Part shown: piece by piece, positions 43,589-53,224 of the stretch
Position numbering within the stretch: position 1 is the first letter of the stretch
Layout: every line of letters starts with the position of its first letter
From: Nitrospira sp.
GTDB taxonomy: Bacteria > Nitrospirota > Nitrospiria > Nitrospirales > Nitrospiraceae
Length of the DNA: 64,000 nucleotides
Direction: 5' to 3'
Assembly: GCA_030123565.1 (NCBI GenBank)
Contig: CP126122.1
Location: 941,001 to 1,005,000, forward strand
The notes under the pieces: generated by a model
Seen by the model: the letters and a program-made list of their open reading frames with translations, nothing else
Told to the model about the DNA's origin: nothing
Database searches by the model: none
Made by a program: the position numbers and the translations under genes

Positions 43589-44981
43589 GGTGCATCACCC
43601 TCAACAGCGGCATCAACCGGCCGATGTCCTTTTCTTGTTCCAGGTTCCACACGAAGTCGATGAGCCTGTCGACTCGTGCGCGACCGACTCGTCTCGACGC
43701 GAGCCGGCGTAATTTGTTTTCCACGTCACGATCCGTCATCGGATGGGCGGGATGGCCCAACGGCAGGTCTACCTGCTTCATGTAGAGGGCGCCCCGCGCG
43801 GTCCTGGCCGTGATGCGGGTCGGCATCGCGGCAGGGTAACGATCCACGAATTCCGGTTGACGCACGACGCGGACCTTTTTCATCACTCCCTGCAACGTGG
43901 AGTCCCGTAACCGTTTCTGGCTGAAGGACTGCAAGGTCACGCGACCGTCCAGCAACGCCGCCGCAACGCAATAGGGAAAACTATGGTCGGCCGTTTCCCT
44001 CGTGGTCGGCTGCCATTTTTCGGGATCACGCCCGATGATCTCGATGGCCACGTCATAACTGCCGATCTCGATATCGGCCAGGTTCTCGACCGCCCCGGTC
44101 CCTTCCGCCTCGATCAACTCGGCCCGCAGGGCCAGCGCCGCCTCGACCGCGGTCTGCGCGTGGTATTCCACCGGGAAATGTTTGATGTAGCTGTCGAGGA
44201 TCTTGAAGGAGGCCGGCCTGTCGTCGGGAGCCTTCTCTCCGCCCAACATCGCCAATTCGAACGGGCCGGAGACCAACTTCATGAAGCCCTTTTCGCCTTC
44301 GAAAATCGGCGACGGTCCCGTCATGCCGTGCCGGGCCAGGATGGCGGCAAACACCCCGTTGCGCGCGGCGTTGGAAAAGGCACAGGCCTTCCACATGGAC
44401 ATGTCGCCGACCCTGGTTTGCCGGAGCGCCACGTTGGCCACGCCGGCCAGATTGACGGCCTGCAGGGTTTCTCCATCGGAAAGTTTCATGGTCTTGGCCA
44501 CGCCGAGCGCGGAGGAGATCGAACCGTAGGTCACGTGGTCCCATCCCCTGGGGCGCAACGCCGCTGCATCACAGAGCCGGCACTGGATCTCATAGGCCAA
44601 GGCAATGGCTTGGATGACCCGTTTGCCGGATGCATGGGTCGTTTCTCCGGCTGCGATGACGGCCGCGATATTGTCCGATGGGTGAGCCGGTTCCTTGGAC
44701 AGATAGGTGTCGTTGAAGTCGAGGTATCGAATCAGTGCGCCGTTGGCGAAGGTCGCCAGATCCGGCAGGGTCTTGTGTGTCGTTCCCCAGAGAGTCGCGC
44801 CGTCGGGAACCTTGACCGACTGCGCGACTTGGCGCGCGATCCGGCAGGGGGATGCCTTCCAGGCGCCGAATGCGCAGCCCAGACTGTCCAGGATCCGCCG
44901 CTTGACCTCGTGCACGACGGCGCTCGGCAAGTCGTCGTAACAGAGGGTCTGGGTGTAGCCGGCCAAGTGATCCGCCAGCAT
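43578..44981 (-). CDS. prpD: 2-methylcitrate dehydratase (MmgE/PrpD family)
   Basis: A 467-residue dehydratase. The fold is shown by RRILDSLGCAFGAW, FANGALIRYLDFNDTYLSKEPAHPSDNIAAVIAAGE and the second-domain ADHSFPYCVAAALLDG. It converts 2-methylcitrate to 2-methyl-cis-aconitate. I start it at 44981, four bases after GAGGTG; the frame extends to GTG 45050, overlapping the meaB stop, but GGAGG is then too close. Confidence 0.9.
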   Translation of the reverse strand: MLADHLAGYTQTLCYDDLPSAVVHEVKRRILDSLGCAFGAWKASPCRIARQVAQSVKVPDGATLWGTTHKTLPDLATFANGALIRYLDFNDTYLSKEPAHPSDNIAAVIAAGETTHASGKRVIQAIALAYEIQCRLCDAAALRPRGWDHVTYGSISSALGVAKTMKLSDGETLQAVNLAGVANVALRQTRVGDMSMWKACAFSNAARNGVFAAILARHGMTGPSPIFEGEKGFMKLVSGPFELAMLGGEKAPDDRPASFKILDSYIKHFPVEYHAQTAVEAALALRAELIEAEGTGAVENLADIEIGSYDVAIEIIGRDPEKWQPTTRETADHSFPYCVAAALLDGRVTLQSFSQKRLRDSTLQGVMKKVRVVRQPEFVDRYPAAMPTRITARTARGALYMKQVDLPLGHPAHPMTDRDVENKLRRLASRRVGRARVDRLIDFVWNLEQEKDIGRLMPLLRVMHRDS

Positions 44982-45046
44982 GTGGCACCTCACAGAAAAA
45001 GGATCAAGGGTCACAGGCCGTTCGTCGATCCTCAGGTGCGACCATG

Positions 45047-45865
45047 TCACCCTCCACGAGCATCGGGGTCGATACGTAGTTCAGCATGTTTGTTCCGTCC
45101 CTGGTTGTCGAGGTCCTGTACCCGTTGATGCTCGGCGATGGCTGCGATCAATTCCGGAACCCCCTCGCCCTTCACCGCGACGGTGCGCAGTACCTGGGGG
45201 CACCATTCGCGCAGATCCCGCAGGGTCGCGTCGGCGCCTTCGCAGTCCCCCTTGTTGACGACCACAATGTCCGCAACCTCCAGCAGGCCGGCCTTCATGG
45301 CTTGAATGTCGTCGCCGAGTCCCGGCGCCGTCACGGCGACGATCGTCTGGGCCACCTGCAGGATGTCGAGTTCGTTCTGGCCGACCCCGACGGTCTCGAT
45401 CAGGATCGCCTCGTAACCTGCCGCTTCCAACAGCCGCAACGCGTCCCCTGTCGCCCGCGCCAGCCCGCCCTGGTAACCACGTGTCGCCATGCTGCGGATG
45501 TACACCCCGCGATCGTCCGCATGGTGCTGCATTCTGATGCGGTCGCCGAGCAGGGCCCCGCCCGTCACGGGGCTGCTGACATCGACGGCCAGGACGCCGA
45601 CCCGTTCGCCCAAGCGTCGATAGGCCGTGATGAGTTGATCGACCAAGGTGCTCTTGCCCGCCCCGGGATACCCTGTGATGCCGATCACCATGGCAGGCTT
45701 CGATCCCGCTGTCAGGTGACTCAGCACCGCCGTTCCGGCTGGGTCCTGGTTTTCGAGCAGGCTGATCGCGCGGGACAGCGCCCGCACCTCACCGGCCATG
45801 ACCTGTGAGGCCAGGGTCACGGCATCCTCGCGATTGGTCGGTCGGCCGACGTACAGCTGGGTCAT
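45047..45865 (-). CDS. meaB: MeaB/ArgK-type G-protein chaperone of B12 mutase
   Basis: A 272-residue GTPase that loads and protects adenosylcobalamin in acyl-CoA mutases. The P-loop is GYPGAGKST (65-73), then DVSSPVTGGALLGDRIRM (switch), TVGVGQNE and the base motif NKGD. It is some 50 residues shorter than the typical MeaB (about 320), so the C-terminal dimerisation arm is short. It lies between the HMG-CoA lyase and prpD genes. Its partner is the mutase at 49285-52268. Confidence 0.9.
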   Translation of the reverse strand: MTQLYVGRPTNREDAVTLASQVMAGEVRALSRAISLLENQDPAGTAVLSHLTAGSKPAMVIGITGYPGAGKSTLVDQLITAYRRLGERVGVLAVDVSSPVTGGALLGDRIRMQHHADDRGVYIRSMATRGYQGGLARATGDALRLLEAAGYEAILIETVGVGQNELDILQVAQTIVAVTAPGLGDDIQAMKAGLLEVADIVVVNKGDCEGADATLRDLREWCPQVLRTVAVKGEGVPELIAAIAEHQRVQDLDNQGRNKHAELRIDPDARGG

Positions 45866-45866
45866 A

Positions 45867-46814
45867 TCACCCCTTCATGGCTGCCTGTAATTTCTGACGA
45901 CGACAGAGCTGAGAAAGCCGCGAACTCAACGGATGCTGCAACAGGCCGTCGAGTTCCTGCAGGCAGGAGATGACCTTCGTTTCATCCACTGTCACGGCGG
46001 CGCCGGAAGCCTTGAGGGCAAAGACCAAATCCTCCGTCGCGACATTGCCTGTCGCGCCTGGGGCATAGGGACAGCCGCCGAGGCCGCCTGCCGAGCAATC
46101 GAAGGCCGTGACCCCATAGTCCCACCAGGCGGTGAGTGCATTGGCGATAGCCATCCCGTAAGTGTCATGGAAGTGGAGCGAGAGGCGGGCCGGCTCGATT
46201 TCCGGCATCACGGCATCCAGCAACTGACGTATATCGGCCGGCGCGGCCTTGCCGATCGTCTCGCCCAACGAGATCTCATCCACACCGAGGTCGAGCAGCC
46301 GCTTCATCACGCCCGACACCAGGGCCGGTGAAATGCGGCCTTCGTAGGGACAGAACAGCACGGTGGAAATATACCCACGCACCACCATTCCGTCCCGCTT
46401 GGCCGCCGGCACGATCGGCTTGAAACGGGTGAGCGACTCTTGAATGGTCGCTTTGATGTTATGGCGTGTGAAGGTTTCCGACGCTGCGGTGAAGACCGCG
46501 ATCTTGTCCAGGGCCGCCGCCTGCGCCCGCTCAAACCCGCGCTCGTTCGGAACCAGCGCGGAATAGGTGACTCCGGGAGCCCGCTCGATGGCGCGGAAGA
46601 CTTCGTCGGAATCCGCAAGTTGCGGAACGGCGGAGGGTGAGACGAAGGAGCCTGCTTCGATTTCCGCCACGCCGGTTTGCGACAAGGCGTTGATGAACGC
46701 AACCTTGCGCGCTGTGGGGATGAACCCCGGTTCGTTCTGCAACCCGTCCCGCGGAGACACCTCGGTGATCCGGATCGGCGACCGATGCGAGTTATGTCCG
46801 TCCTGCTGCAACAT
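45867..46814 (-). CDS. hydroxymethylglutaryl-CoA lyase
   Basis: A 315-residue lyase of the TIM-barrel HMGL family: ITEVSPRDGLQNE at the N-terminus (catalytic Arg-Asp), the metal site HFHDTYG, and the lid motif GGLGGCPYAPGATGN with the active cysteine. It cleaves HMG-CoA to acetoacetate and acetyl-CoA, the last step of leucine breakdown. I start it at 46814; the frame runs further upstream, within the enoyl-CoA hydratase gene, which it overlaps by 23 bases. Confidence 0.92.
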   Translation of the reverse strand: MLQQDGHNSHRSPIRITEVSPRDGLQNEPGFIPTARKVAFINALSQTGVAEIEAGSFVSPSAVPQLADSDEVFRAIERAPGVTYSALVPNERGFERAQAAALDKIAVFTAASETFTRHNIKATIQESLTRFKPIVPAAKRDGMVVRGYISTVLFCPYEGRISPALVSGVMKRLLDLGVDEISLGETIGKAAPADIRQLLDAVMPEIEPARLSLHFHDTYGMAIANALTAWWDYGVTAFDCSAGGLGGCPYAPGATGNVATEDLVFALKASGAAVTVDETKVISCLQELDGLLQHPLSSRLSQLCRRQKLQAAMKG

Positions 46815-47640
46815 CCTGTGACCTCTGAGTCTCCTGAGTTTGCTGTGCCGCCTGCTGCTTGGCCCACGAGGGCAGCCGCTTTTCCAGAAATGCCTGCAGC
46901 CCCTCCCGGGCCTCGGGAGCACAACGGGCACGCGCGTTGGTTTCCGCACAAACCGCCCGACGATCTTCATCGGACAGGTGGAGCATCTTCTGTATCAGGG
47001 CTTTGCTCTCCCGGACCGCTTGGGGAGCGAGACGCAAGATGGCGTCGATCAATTCGGCCGCCCTGTCCTCCAGGTCGTCCGGCTGAACGACATCGTGCAC
47101 GAGCCCGAATTTGCTCGCCGTCGAGGCGGTGAAGGTTTCGCCGCTCAGGCAGTAACGGCGGAGAAACGATTCTCCCGCCTTGCGCAGGAGAAAGGGCGCG
47201 ATGATTGCGGGGACCAAGCCGAGTCTGGCCTCGCTGAGCGAAAAGGTCGCATCTTCCGCCGCCACGACCATATCGCAGAGCGCCATGAGTCCCACCCCGC
47301 CCCCGAAGGCCGGTCCCTGTACCAGGCCGATGACCGGGCAAGGACAGTCGTCGATGGCGCGAAACATGGAGGTGAGGCGCTGCGCGTCATCCCTGGCCTG
47401 GGTTTCGGAGATCGGTGCAGTGGATTGCATCCACTTGATGTCGGCTCCGGCACAGAACACCTCCCCCTTCGCGGCGAGCAGGACCGCCCGGAGAGCCTGT
47501 TCCTGTGCCAGCCCTTCGAAGGCTTCACGCAGCTCCGTCCCCATCACACCGTCGATGGCGTTGCGCCGTTCAGGTCGGTCGAGGGTGACGCGGGCGATGT
47601 TGCCGTCCGATTTCACTGTGACGGTCGTAAATCCCCCCAT
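46792..47640 (-). CDS. enoyl-CoA hydratase family, probable methylglutaconyl-CoA hydratase
   Basis: A 282-residue crotonase-fold enzyme. RVTLDRPERRNAID, the oxyanion-hole segment CAGADIKWM, and GPAFGGGVGLMALCDMVVAAEDATFSLSEARLGLVPA with the catalytic Glu positions are intact. Its place between the carboxyltransferase and HMG-CoA lyase points to 3-methylglutaconyl-CoA. It may also hydrate crotonyl-CoA, since no other hydratase is in the cluster. AAGGAG precedes the ATG. Confidence 0.88.
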   Translation of the reverse strand: MGGFTTVTVKSDGNIARVTLDRPERRNAIDGVMGTELREAFEGLAQEQALRAVLLAAKGEVFCAGADIKWMQSTAPISETQARDDAQRLTSMFRAIDDCPCPVIGLVQGPAFGGGVGLMALCDMVVAAEDATFSLSEARLGLVPAIIAPFLLRKAGESFLRRYCLSGETFTASTASKFGLVHDVVQPDDLEDRAAELIDAILRLAPQAVRESKALIQKMLHLSDEDRRAVCAETNARARCAPEAREGLQAFLEKRLPSWAKQQAAQQTQETQRSQDVAAGRT

Positions 47641-47666
47641 CGGTTACTCCTTGCTTGCCGGTGCCT

Positions 47667-49271
47667 TCACATGCGGAATACCGGCACATGGGATTCTTTT
47701 GTCGGCGTCCCAGCGGCGATGTCCAGACAGAGCCCGAGCACCTTGCGTGTCTCCAGAGGATCCAGGATGCCGTCGTCCCAGAGTCGAGCGCTGCTGAAAT
47801 AGGGACTGCCTTCCTGTTCGTATTGCCGAAGGGTCGCCTCGGTGATCCGTTGTCGTTCTGCTTCCGACAGGGTTGCCTGTTCGCGCTTCCGTTGTTGTTG
47901 CTTCACCGTGACCAGCACCTGGGCCGCCTGTTGCGCGCCCATCACGGAGATACGGGCGTTGGGCCAGGAGAACAGAAACCGCGGGCCATAGCCGCGCCCG
48001 CACATGGCATAGTTGCCGGCTCCGTGGGACGCGCCGATCAGGATCGTGAACTTGGGGACCTCCGCGGTGGCGACTGCCTGCACCATCTTGGCGCCGTCTT
48101 TGATGATACCCCTGCCCTCATAGTCTTTCCCGACCATGAAGCCGGTGATGTTCTGCAGGAACAGGAGCGGAACGCGCCGTTGGGCGCAGAGCTGGACGAA
48201 ATGCGCGCCCTTCAGCGAGGACTCCGAGAGCAGCACCCCGTTGTTGGCGATGATCCCGACCAGATGACCGGTCCAATGGGCGAAGCCGCAGACCAATGTT
48301 TGGCCGTACCGCGCCTTGAACTCATGGAAGCGACTGCCGTCCACGAGGCGGGCAATCACTTCCCTGACCTCAAACATCTGGCGGGGATTGTCGGGAATGA
48401 TGCCGTACAGGTCTTCGGCCGGATAGAGCGGCTCGTCGATCGCTTCTCGACGCGGCTTCTGGGGCTTGCGTCCCAACGTGGCAACGATCGATCGACAGGT
48501 CTCCAACGCCTCCCGGTCGTCCTGAGCCAGGTGGTCGCTGACCCCTGATAGACGGGTATGCAGATCGGCTCCGCCCAGTTCTTCGTGGGACACCTCTTCG
48601 CCGGTCGCGGCCTTGACCAGGGGAGGGCCGGCCAGATAAATCGTGCCGGTTCCCTTCACGATGACGTTTTCATCGCACATGGCCGGCACATAGGCGCCGC
48701 CGGCCGTACACATGCCCATGACCACGGCGATTTGTGGGATGCCCGCAGCGGAGAGGCGTGCCTGGTTGAAAAAGATCCGCCCGAAATGGTCCTTGTCCGC
48801 AAAGACCTCCGCCTGCATCGGGAGGAACACGCCGCCTGAATCCACGAGATAGATCGACGGCAACCGGTTTTCCAGCGCGATCTCCTGCGCCCGCAAGTGC
48901 TTCTTGATGGTCATCGGGAAGTAGGTGCCCCCCTTGACCGTGGCATCATTGGCCGCGATGACGCAGAACCGGCCCGATACGGAACCGATGCCGGTGATCA
49001 GTCCGGCCGAGGGGACCTGGTTGTCATACAGGTCGAAGGCCGCCAGGGGGCTCAACTCGATCCAGGGAGAACCGGGATCGAGCAGCGCGGCGACACGTTC
49101 GCGCGCCGTCATTTTTCCACGTTTCTTGTGCAGCGCGACGGCATCGGCCGGTCCGCCGGCCCGAACGAGGGCCAGGTGTTTCTTGAGATCGGCCAGCAGG
49201 TTTTCATAATGCGCTCGGCGGCGGTGAAATTCTTCCGAGGCCGAATCCACCGCAGTCTTCAGGACCAACAT
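47667..49271 (-). CDS. methylcrotonyl-CoA carboxylase, carboxyltransferase (beta) subunit
   Basis: A 534-residue carboxyltransferase. The stretch [43 protein letters not shown] and [32 protein letters not shown] are the hallmarks of MCC-beta. It transfers CO2 from biotin to methylcrotonyl-CoA. The start is 49271, after GAGAGGG. The biotin-carboxylase/carrier (alpha) gene, usually adjacent, is absent from the whole window. Confidence 0.92.
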   Translation of the reverse strand: MLVLKTAVDSASEEFHRRRAHYENLLADLKKHLALVRAGGPADAVALHKKRGKMTARERVAALLDPGSPWIELSPLAAFDLYDNQVPSAGLITGIGSVSGRFCVIAANDATVKGGTYFPMTIKKHLRAQEIALENRLPSIYLVDSGGVFLPMQAEVFADKDHFGRIFFNQARLSAAGIPQIAVVMGMCTAGGAYVPAMCDENVIVKGTGTIYLAGPPLVKAATGEEVSHEELGGADLHTRLSGVSDHLAQDDREALETCRSIVATLGRKPQKPRREAIDEPLYPAEDLYGIIPDNPRQMFEVREVIARLVDGSRFHEFKARYGQTLVCGFAHWTGHLVGIIANNGVLLSESSLKGAHFVQLCAQRRVPLLFLQNITGFMVGKDYEGRGIIKDGAKMVQAVATAEVPKFTILIGASHGAGNYAMCGRGYGPRFLFSWPNARISVMGAQQAAQVLVTVKQQQRKREQATLSEAERQRITEATLRQYEQEGSPYFSSARLWDDGILDPLETRKVLGLCLDIAAGTPTKESHVPVFRM

Positions 49272-49284
49272 GGCAGGAGCCCTC

Positions 49285-49692
49285 TCAATGTTCGACACGA
49301 AGTCCCTTTACGAAATCCACGATCTCCTGCATCGGCGTGGCAGGCCGAAAGAGCATCCGGACCCCGGCTGCTTTCAGCCGCGGCACATCGTCATCTGGAA
49401 TGATGCCTCCGCCGAACAGCGTCATGTCCGTTGCGCCCTGTTCCTTCAGCAGTTCCAGCACACGGGGAAACAGCGAGTTATGGGCGCCGGAATGGATGCT
49501 GAGGCCGATGGCCTGTACGTCTTCCTGGATCGCGGTCGCCACGATCTGTTCCGGGGTTTGATGGAGTCCCGTATAGATGATCTCCACCCCCGCATCGCGG
49601 AGCGCACGGGCGACGAGCTTGACGCCCCGGTCATGCCCGTCCAATCCCACCTTGCCGATCAAGACCCGGATGGGTGTCGCCGCTACTGCCAT
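49285..49692 (-). CDS. B12-binding small subunit of acyl-CoA mutase (IcmB-like)
   Basis: A 135-residue cobalamin-binding protein, close to the 136 of known IcmB. DGHDRG (Asp18, His20, Gly23) is the DxHxxG motif whose His ligates cobalt. The SxL motif reads Ser65-Ile-His, where Leu is usual. [13 protein letters not shown] completes the B12 fold. It overlaps the MBL gene by ten bases and is separated from the large subunit by that gene. Confidence 0.9.
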   Translation of the reverse strand: MAVAATPIRVLIGKVGLDGHDRGVKLVARALRDAGVEIIYTGLHQTPEQIVATAIQEDVQAIGLSIHSGAHNSLFPRVLELLKEQGATDMTLFGGGIIPDDDVPRLKAAGVRMLFRPATPMQEIVDFVKGLRVEH

Positions 49693-50531
49693 AATTTCAC
49701 CTCTTCCAGGAAATACTTTCCTTCCGCATCCTTCCTGACATGACCGGCCTGCACCAGCGGATCGTGCTCGAAGATCAACAACCACTGTTCGGCGAAGGCG
49801 CGATCCAGCACCCACCGCTTGGTGTCGAGTGTTTGGATCGGGTAGAGGTCGTATCCCATGATGTAGGGCAGGGGCAGGTGCGAGACGGTGGGGATGAGGT
49901 CGCCGAGGAAGAAGGCGACCCGCCCTTCCGATTCTACCTTGACGCTCTGGTGAAGGCGCGTATGCCCTGCCGTGACGACTGCGGTAATACCGGGGAGCAA
50001 CTCCGTATCGCCGCTCAGAAACTCCCACTGATTCAGCTGCGCCACCGGGATGAAATTGTCGCGGCGGTAACTGGCCTTCGTCCGCTCATTGGCGCCGGCT
50101 GCGTCTTCGTATTCTCCCCGTTGCACATAGTAGGTCGCGTTGGGAAAGGCCGACCGCAGGCTCCCGCTCCCGTTTCCGGCCGTATTTCCTCCGGCATGGT
50201 CGAAGTGCAGGTGCGTGTTGATCACCAGATGAATATCGTCACGACCCAGGCCATGCCCCGTGAGAGACTCCTGCAACGTCGGTGTCCGCTCGACGGCAAA
50301 CATGTTCCGGAACTTCACATCGTCCTTGTCGCCAAGTCCCGTATCCACCAGAATGTTTTTGCCATGCGCCCGGATCAGCAAGCAGGTCAGGCTGAGCGGA
50401 ATGCGGTTCAACTCATCCGCCGGACAGCATCGTTCCCATAGGACCTTCGGCACCACCCCGAACATGGCCCCACCGTCCAGCCGAAACCGGCCATCCGTCA
50501 CGGGATAGATTTCAAACGCCCCGAGCTTCAC
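49683..50531 (-). CDS. MBL-fold metallo-hydrolase
   Basis: A 282-residue metallo-beta-lactamase-fold protein. Metal motifs: [10 protein letters not shown] (HxHxDH), AGHT and FLGDLI, with a late His (FEHDP). The start is GTG 50531, after GGGAG. The gene lies between the two mutase subunits and is co-translated with the small one. Thioesterase or lactone hydrolase activity is possible. The specific substrate is unknown. Confidence 0.85.
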   Translation of the reverse strand: MKLGAFEIYPVTDGRFRLDGGAMFGVVPKVLWERCCPADELNRIPLSLTCLLIRAHGKNILVDTGLGDKDDVKFRNMFAVERTPTLQESLTGHGLGRDDIHLVINTHLHFDHAGGNTAGNGSGSLRSAFPNATYYVQRGEYEDAAGANERTKASYRRDNFIPVAQLNQWEFLSGDTELLPGITAVVTAGHTRLHQSVKVESEGRVAFFLGDLIPTVSHLPLPYIMGYDLYPIQTLDTKRWVLDRAFAEQWLLIFEHDPLVQAGHVRKDAEGKYFLEEVKLWQ

Positions 50532-50584
50532 AGCTTCTCTCCCTCTCGGCGGTGGCGGCCACTATGCCTCCAACTGCGCGCATC

Positions 50585-50640
50585 CAACGCGCACATCGTT
50601 CTCCGCTGGCAAAAATCCATATTGTCGGATGTGCGCGTTG
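50585..50640. repeat. 13-bp inverted repeat in the mutase-MBL spacer
   Basis: CAACGCGCACATC (50585-50597) and GATGTGCGCGTTG (50628-50640) are exact complements 30 bases apart. They lie in the 141-base spacer, the longest in the cluster, between the mutase stop and the MBL start. There is no T-run, so a terminator is unlikely; an mRNA-stability or processing hairpin is possible. Confidence 0.6.
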
Positions 50641-50672
50641 CGCGAGCACGGGAGGCACCTGGTTGCCGCCGC

Positions 50673-52268
50673 TTACAACACCACCGGTTCGCGATAGGTC
50701 CCATAGACTTCTTTCAACGCCGCGCAAATCTCCCCCAACGTCGCCTTGGCCTTCACCGCCTCGATCAAATAGGGCATGACGTTCTGGCTGCAGGCAGCCT
50801 CCTCCTGCAGTTCCTCCAGTGCGCCGGCCATCTTGAATGGGTCCCGTGATTTTCTCAGGTCGGACAGTCGCGCAACCTGTTCCTGTTCCACTTCCGGCCC
50901 GATCTTCAAGATCGGGATGGAACGTTCCCCCTGCTCCACATGCTCCGTCACGCCGACAATGCTCCGTTCCTTCTGTTCGATTTCACGCTGATACCGTTGC
51001 GATGCATCGAGGATCTCCCGTTGCGGAAACCCGCTCTCGATCGCCCGCACCATTCCGCCCATCCCGTCCAGCCTGCGGAAATAGTCCCTCGCCCCTTCCT
51101 CCAATCGGTTGGTCAAGGTTTCGACGAAGTAGGACCCGCCCAACGGATCGACGGTGTTGACCGTTTCGCTCTCGGCGGCAATGACCTGTTGCGTCCTGAG
51201 GGCGAGCTTCACCGCTTCCTCGGTGGGCAAGGCCAAGGTTTCATCCATCGAGTTGGTGTGGAGCGATTGAGTTCCGCCGAGCACCGCGGCCAGCGCCTGG
51301 AGCGTGGTGCGCACGACATTGTTCATCGGCTGCTGAGCGGTGAGGGAACAGCCGGCGGTCTGGGCATGGCAGCGGAGCTGGAGGGAGCGGGGATTCTTGG
51401 GATGGTATCGCCGTTCCATTTCACGGGCCCAGAGCCGCCTGGCTGCGCGGAATTTGGCGATCTCCTCGAAGAAATCATTGTGCACGTTGAAGAAGAAAGA
51501 CAGTTGCGGTGCGAACGAATCCACATCGAGCCCGGCCTTCACCGCCGCGTCTACGTAGGTCAATCCGTCGTAGAGGGTGAACGCGAGTTCCTGGACCGCC
51601 GTCGAGCCCGCCTCTCTGATGTGATAGCCGCTGATGCTGATCGGATGCCACTTCGGGACATGGGCGGCACAATGAGCGATCGTATCGACGATCAACTTGA
51701 TATGCGGTTCCGGCGGGAACAGCCACTCCTTCTGCGCGATATATTCCTTCAGGATATCGTTCTGAATCGTCCCGTCGAGCCGGTCGAACGCGATGCCCCG
51801 CTTCTCCGCCACCGCCAGGTACATGGCGAAGATCACCGCTGCCGGCCCGTTGATCGTCATCGATGTGGTGACCTGGTCGAGCGGGATACCGTCGAACAGC
51901 CGTTCCATGTCGGCGAGGGATGAGATCGCCACGCCGCAGTACCCCACTTCTCCCCTGGCCCTCGGATCATCCGAGTCGAGCCCCATGAGTGTCGGCAGGT
52001 CGAAGGCGACACTGAGTCCGGTCTGGCCCTGGTCCAATAAATACTTGAACCGTTTGTTGGTATCGTCCGCGGAGCCGAATCCGGCGAACTGCCGCATGGT
52101 CCAGAGCCTGCTCCGATACATGGTCGGATAGACCCCGCGCGTATAGGGGAAGGAGCCGGGTTCGCCGAGATCTTGCTCGACGGTCCAACCCTTCAAATGG
52201 TCGCTGGTATAGACCCGTTCGATGTTCAGGCCCGAGAGGGAGGTGAAGCGAGATTTCCGTTCGTTCAT
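50673..52268 (-). CDS. acyl-CoA mutase large subunit, isobutyryl-CoA-mutase-like
   Basis: A 531-residue adenosylcobalamin mutase catalytic subunit. Family motifs are clear ([42 protein letters not shown] with His216, THSMDE-like [10 protein letters not shown]). Aligned with P. shermanii methylmalonyl-CoA mutase, Tyr89 corresponds to Phe61 (MRQFAGFG) and Arg207 to Gln179 (KEYIAQ). Phe/Gln is the published pair of isobutyryl-CoA mutase. Databases would likely call it methylmalonyl-CoA mutase. The start is ATG 52268 after GGAGGG. The B12 domain is the separate gene at 49285, as in Icm. Confidence 0.85.
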   Translation of the reverse strand: MNERKSRFTSLSGLNIERVYTSDHLKGWTVEQDLGEPGSFPYTRGVYPTMYRSRLWTMRQFAGFGSADDTNKRFKYLLDQGQTGLSVAFDLPTLMGLDSDDPRARGEVGYCGVAISSLADMERLFDGIPLDQVTTSMTINGPAAVIFAMYLAVAEKRGIAFDRLDGTIQNDILKEYIAQKEWLFPPEPHIKLIVDTIAHCAAHVPKWHPISISGYHIREAGSTAVQELAFTLYDGLTYVDAAVKAGLDVDSFAPQLSFFFNVHNDFFEEIAKFRAARRLWAREMERRYHPKNPRSLQLRCHAQTAGCSLTAQQPMNNVVRTTLQALAAVLGGTQSLHTNSMDETLALPTEEAVKLALRTQQVIAAESETVNTVDPLGGSYFVETLTNRLEEGARDYFRRLDGMGGMVRAIESGFPQREILDASQRYQREIEQKERSIVGVTEHVEQGERSIPILKIGPEVEQEQVARLSDLRKSRDPFKMAGALEELQEEAACSQNVMPYLIEAVKAKATLGEICAALKEVYGTYREPVVL

Positions 52269-52306
52269 GACAGGCGCCCTCCGCAAGACGAACGAGAAGG
52301 TCGGCA

Positions 52307-53191
52307 TCAGGTCACATTCGCGACCGGCCGGTCTCCATAGAGATAGAATCCGTGCCCGCTTTTCCTGCCGAGCCAGCCTGCTTCGACATACTTGCGCAGC
52401 AGGGGGCAGGGGCGGAACTTGGGATCGCCGAGATCCTGATGCAGGACCTCGCAAATCGCGAGCACCGTATCCAGCCCGATACGGTCGGCCAGCGCCAACG
52501 GCCCCATCGGATGGTTGGTCCCTTCCACCATCGCCAGGTCGATGGCCTCGGCGGAGGCGACTCCGTCTTCCAACGCAAAGATGGCTTCGTTGATCATGGG
52601 GATCAGCACCCGGTTGACGATGAAGCCGGGAAAATCCTTACAGACCACCGCCGTCTTCCCGATCCGGCGGACGAGATCCAACGCGAGTTGCACCGTATGT
52701 TCGGAGGTTTCGACCCCCCGCACGACCTCCACGAGTCGCATGACCGGCACGGGATTCATGAAATGGATGCCGACGACGCGATCGGGCCGCCCGGACGCCA
52801 TGCCCAGGCTCGCGATCGAAATCGAAGAGGTGTTGCTGGCCAGCAGGGCCGACGGGGCGCAAACCTGTCCGAGTTGCGCGAACAGCGCCCGTTTCATGAC
52901 GGGATCTTCCGGTATGGCCTCGATCACCACCTGCGCCTCACGCAATCGCTCCACTTGCCTCAACGGGTGAATGATCGCCATGGCCGATCCTGCCTGATCA
53001 CCGCGCAACGCCCCCTTCTCCACCGCCTTCTTGACTCCCTCCCAGATTTTCCTCACGGCCTCTTCCAGCGCCTCTTCCGTCACGTCCACCAGCAGGACAT
53101 TCCATCCTGCGGTGGCCAGCACCTGCGCGATGCCTCGTCCCATCTGCCCCGCGCCTACGACTCCGATGGCTTTGATGTCGTCGATCGTCAT
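52307..53191 (-). CDS. 3-hydroxyacyl-CoA (3-hydroxybutyryl-CoA) dehydrogenase
   Basis: A 294-residue enzyme with an N-terminal Rossmann motif ([16 protein letters not shown], GxGxxG at 13-18) and the catalytic His in [19 protein letters not shown]. The C-terminal domain has [22 protein letters not shown], and the [13 protein letters not shown] signature is present. It oxidises (S)-3-hydroxybutyryl-CoA to acetoacetyl-CoA with NAD, supplying the thiolase next to it. Confidence 0.92.
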   Translation of the reverse strand: MTIDDIKAIGVVGAGQMGRGIAQVLATAGWNVLLVDVTEEALEEAVRKIWEGVKKAVEKGALRGDQAGSAMAIIHPLRQVERLREAQVVIEAIPEDPVMKRALFAQLGQVCAPSALLASNTSSISIASLGMASGRPDRVVGIHFMNPVPVMRLVEVVRGVETSEHTVQLALDLVRRIGKTAVVCKDFPGFIVNRVLIPMINEAIFALEDGVASAEAIDLAMVEGTNHPMGPLALADRIGLDTVLAICEVLHQDLGDPKFRPCPLLRKYVEAGWLGRKSGHGFYLYGDRPVANVT

Positions 53192-53224
53192 CCGGTCACC
53201 GAAAAATTTTTCCTTTTTCCCTCC

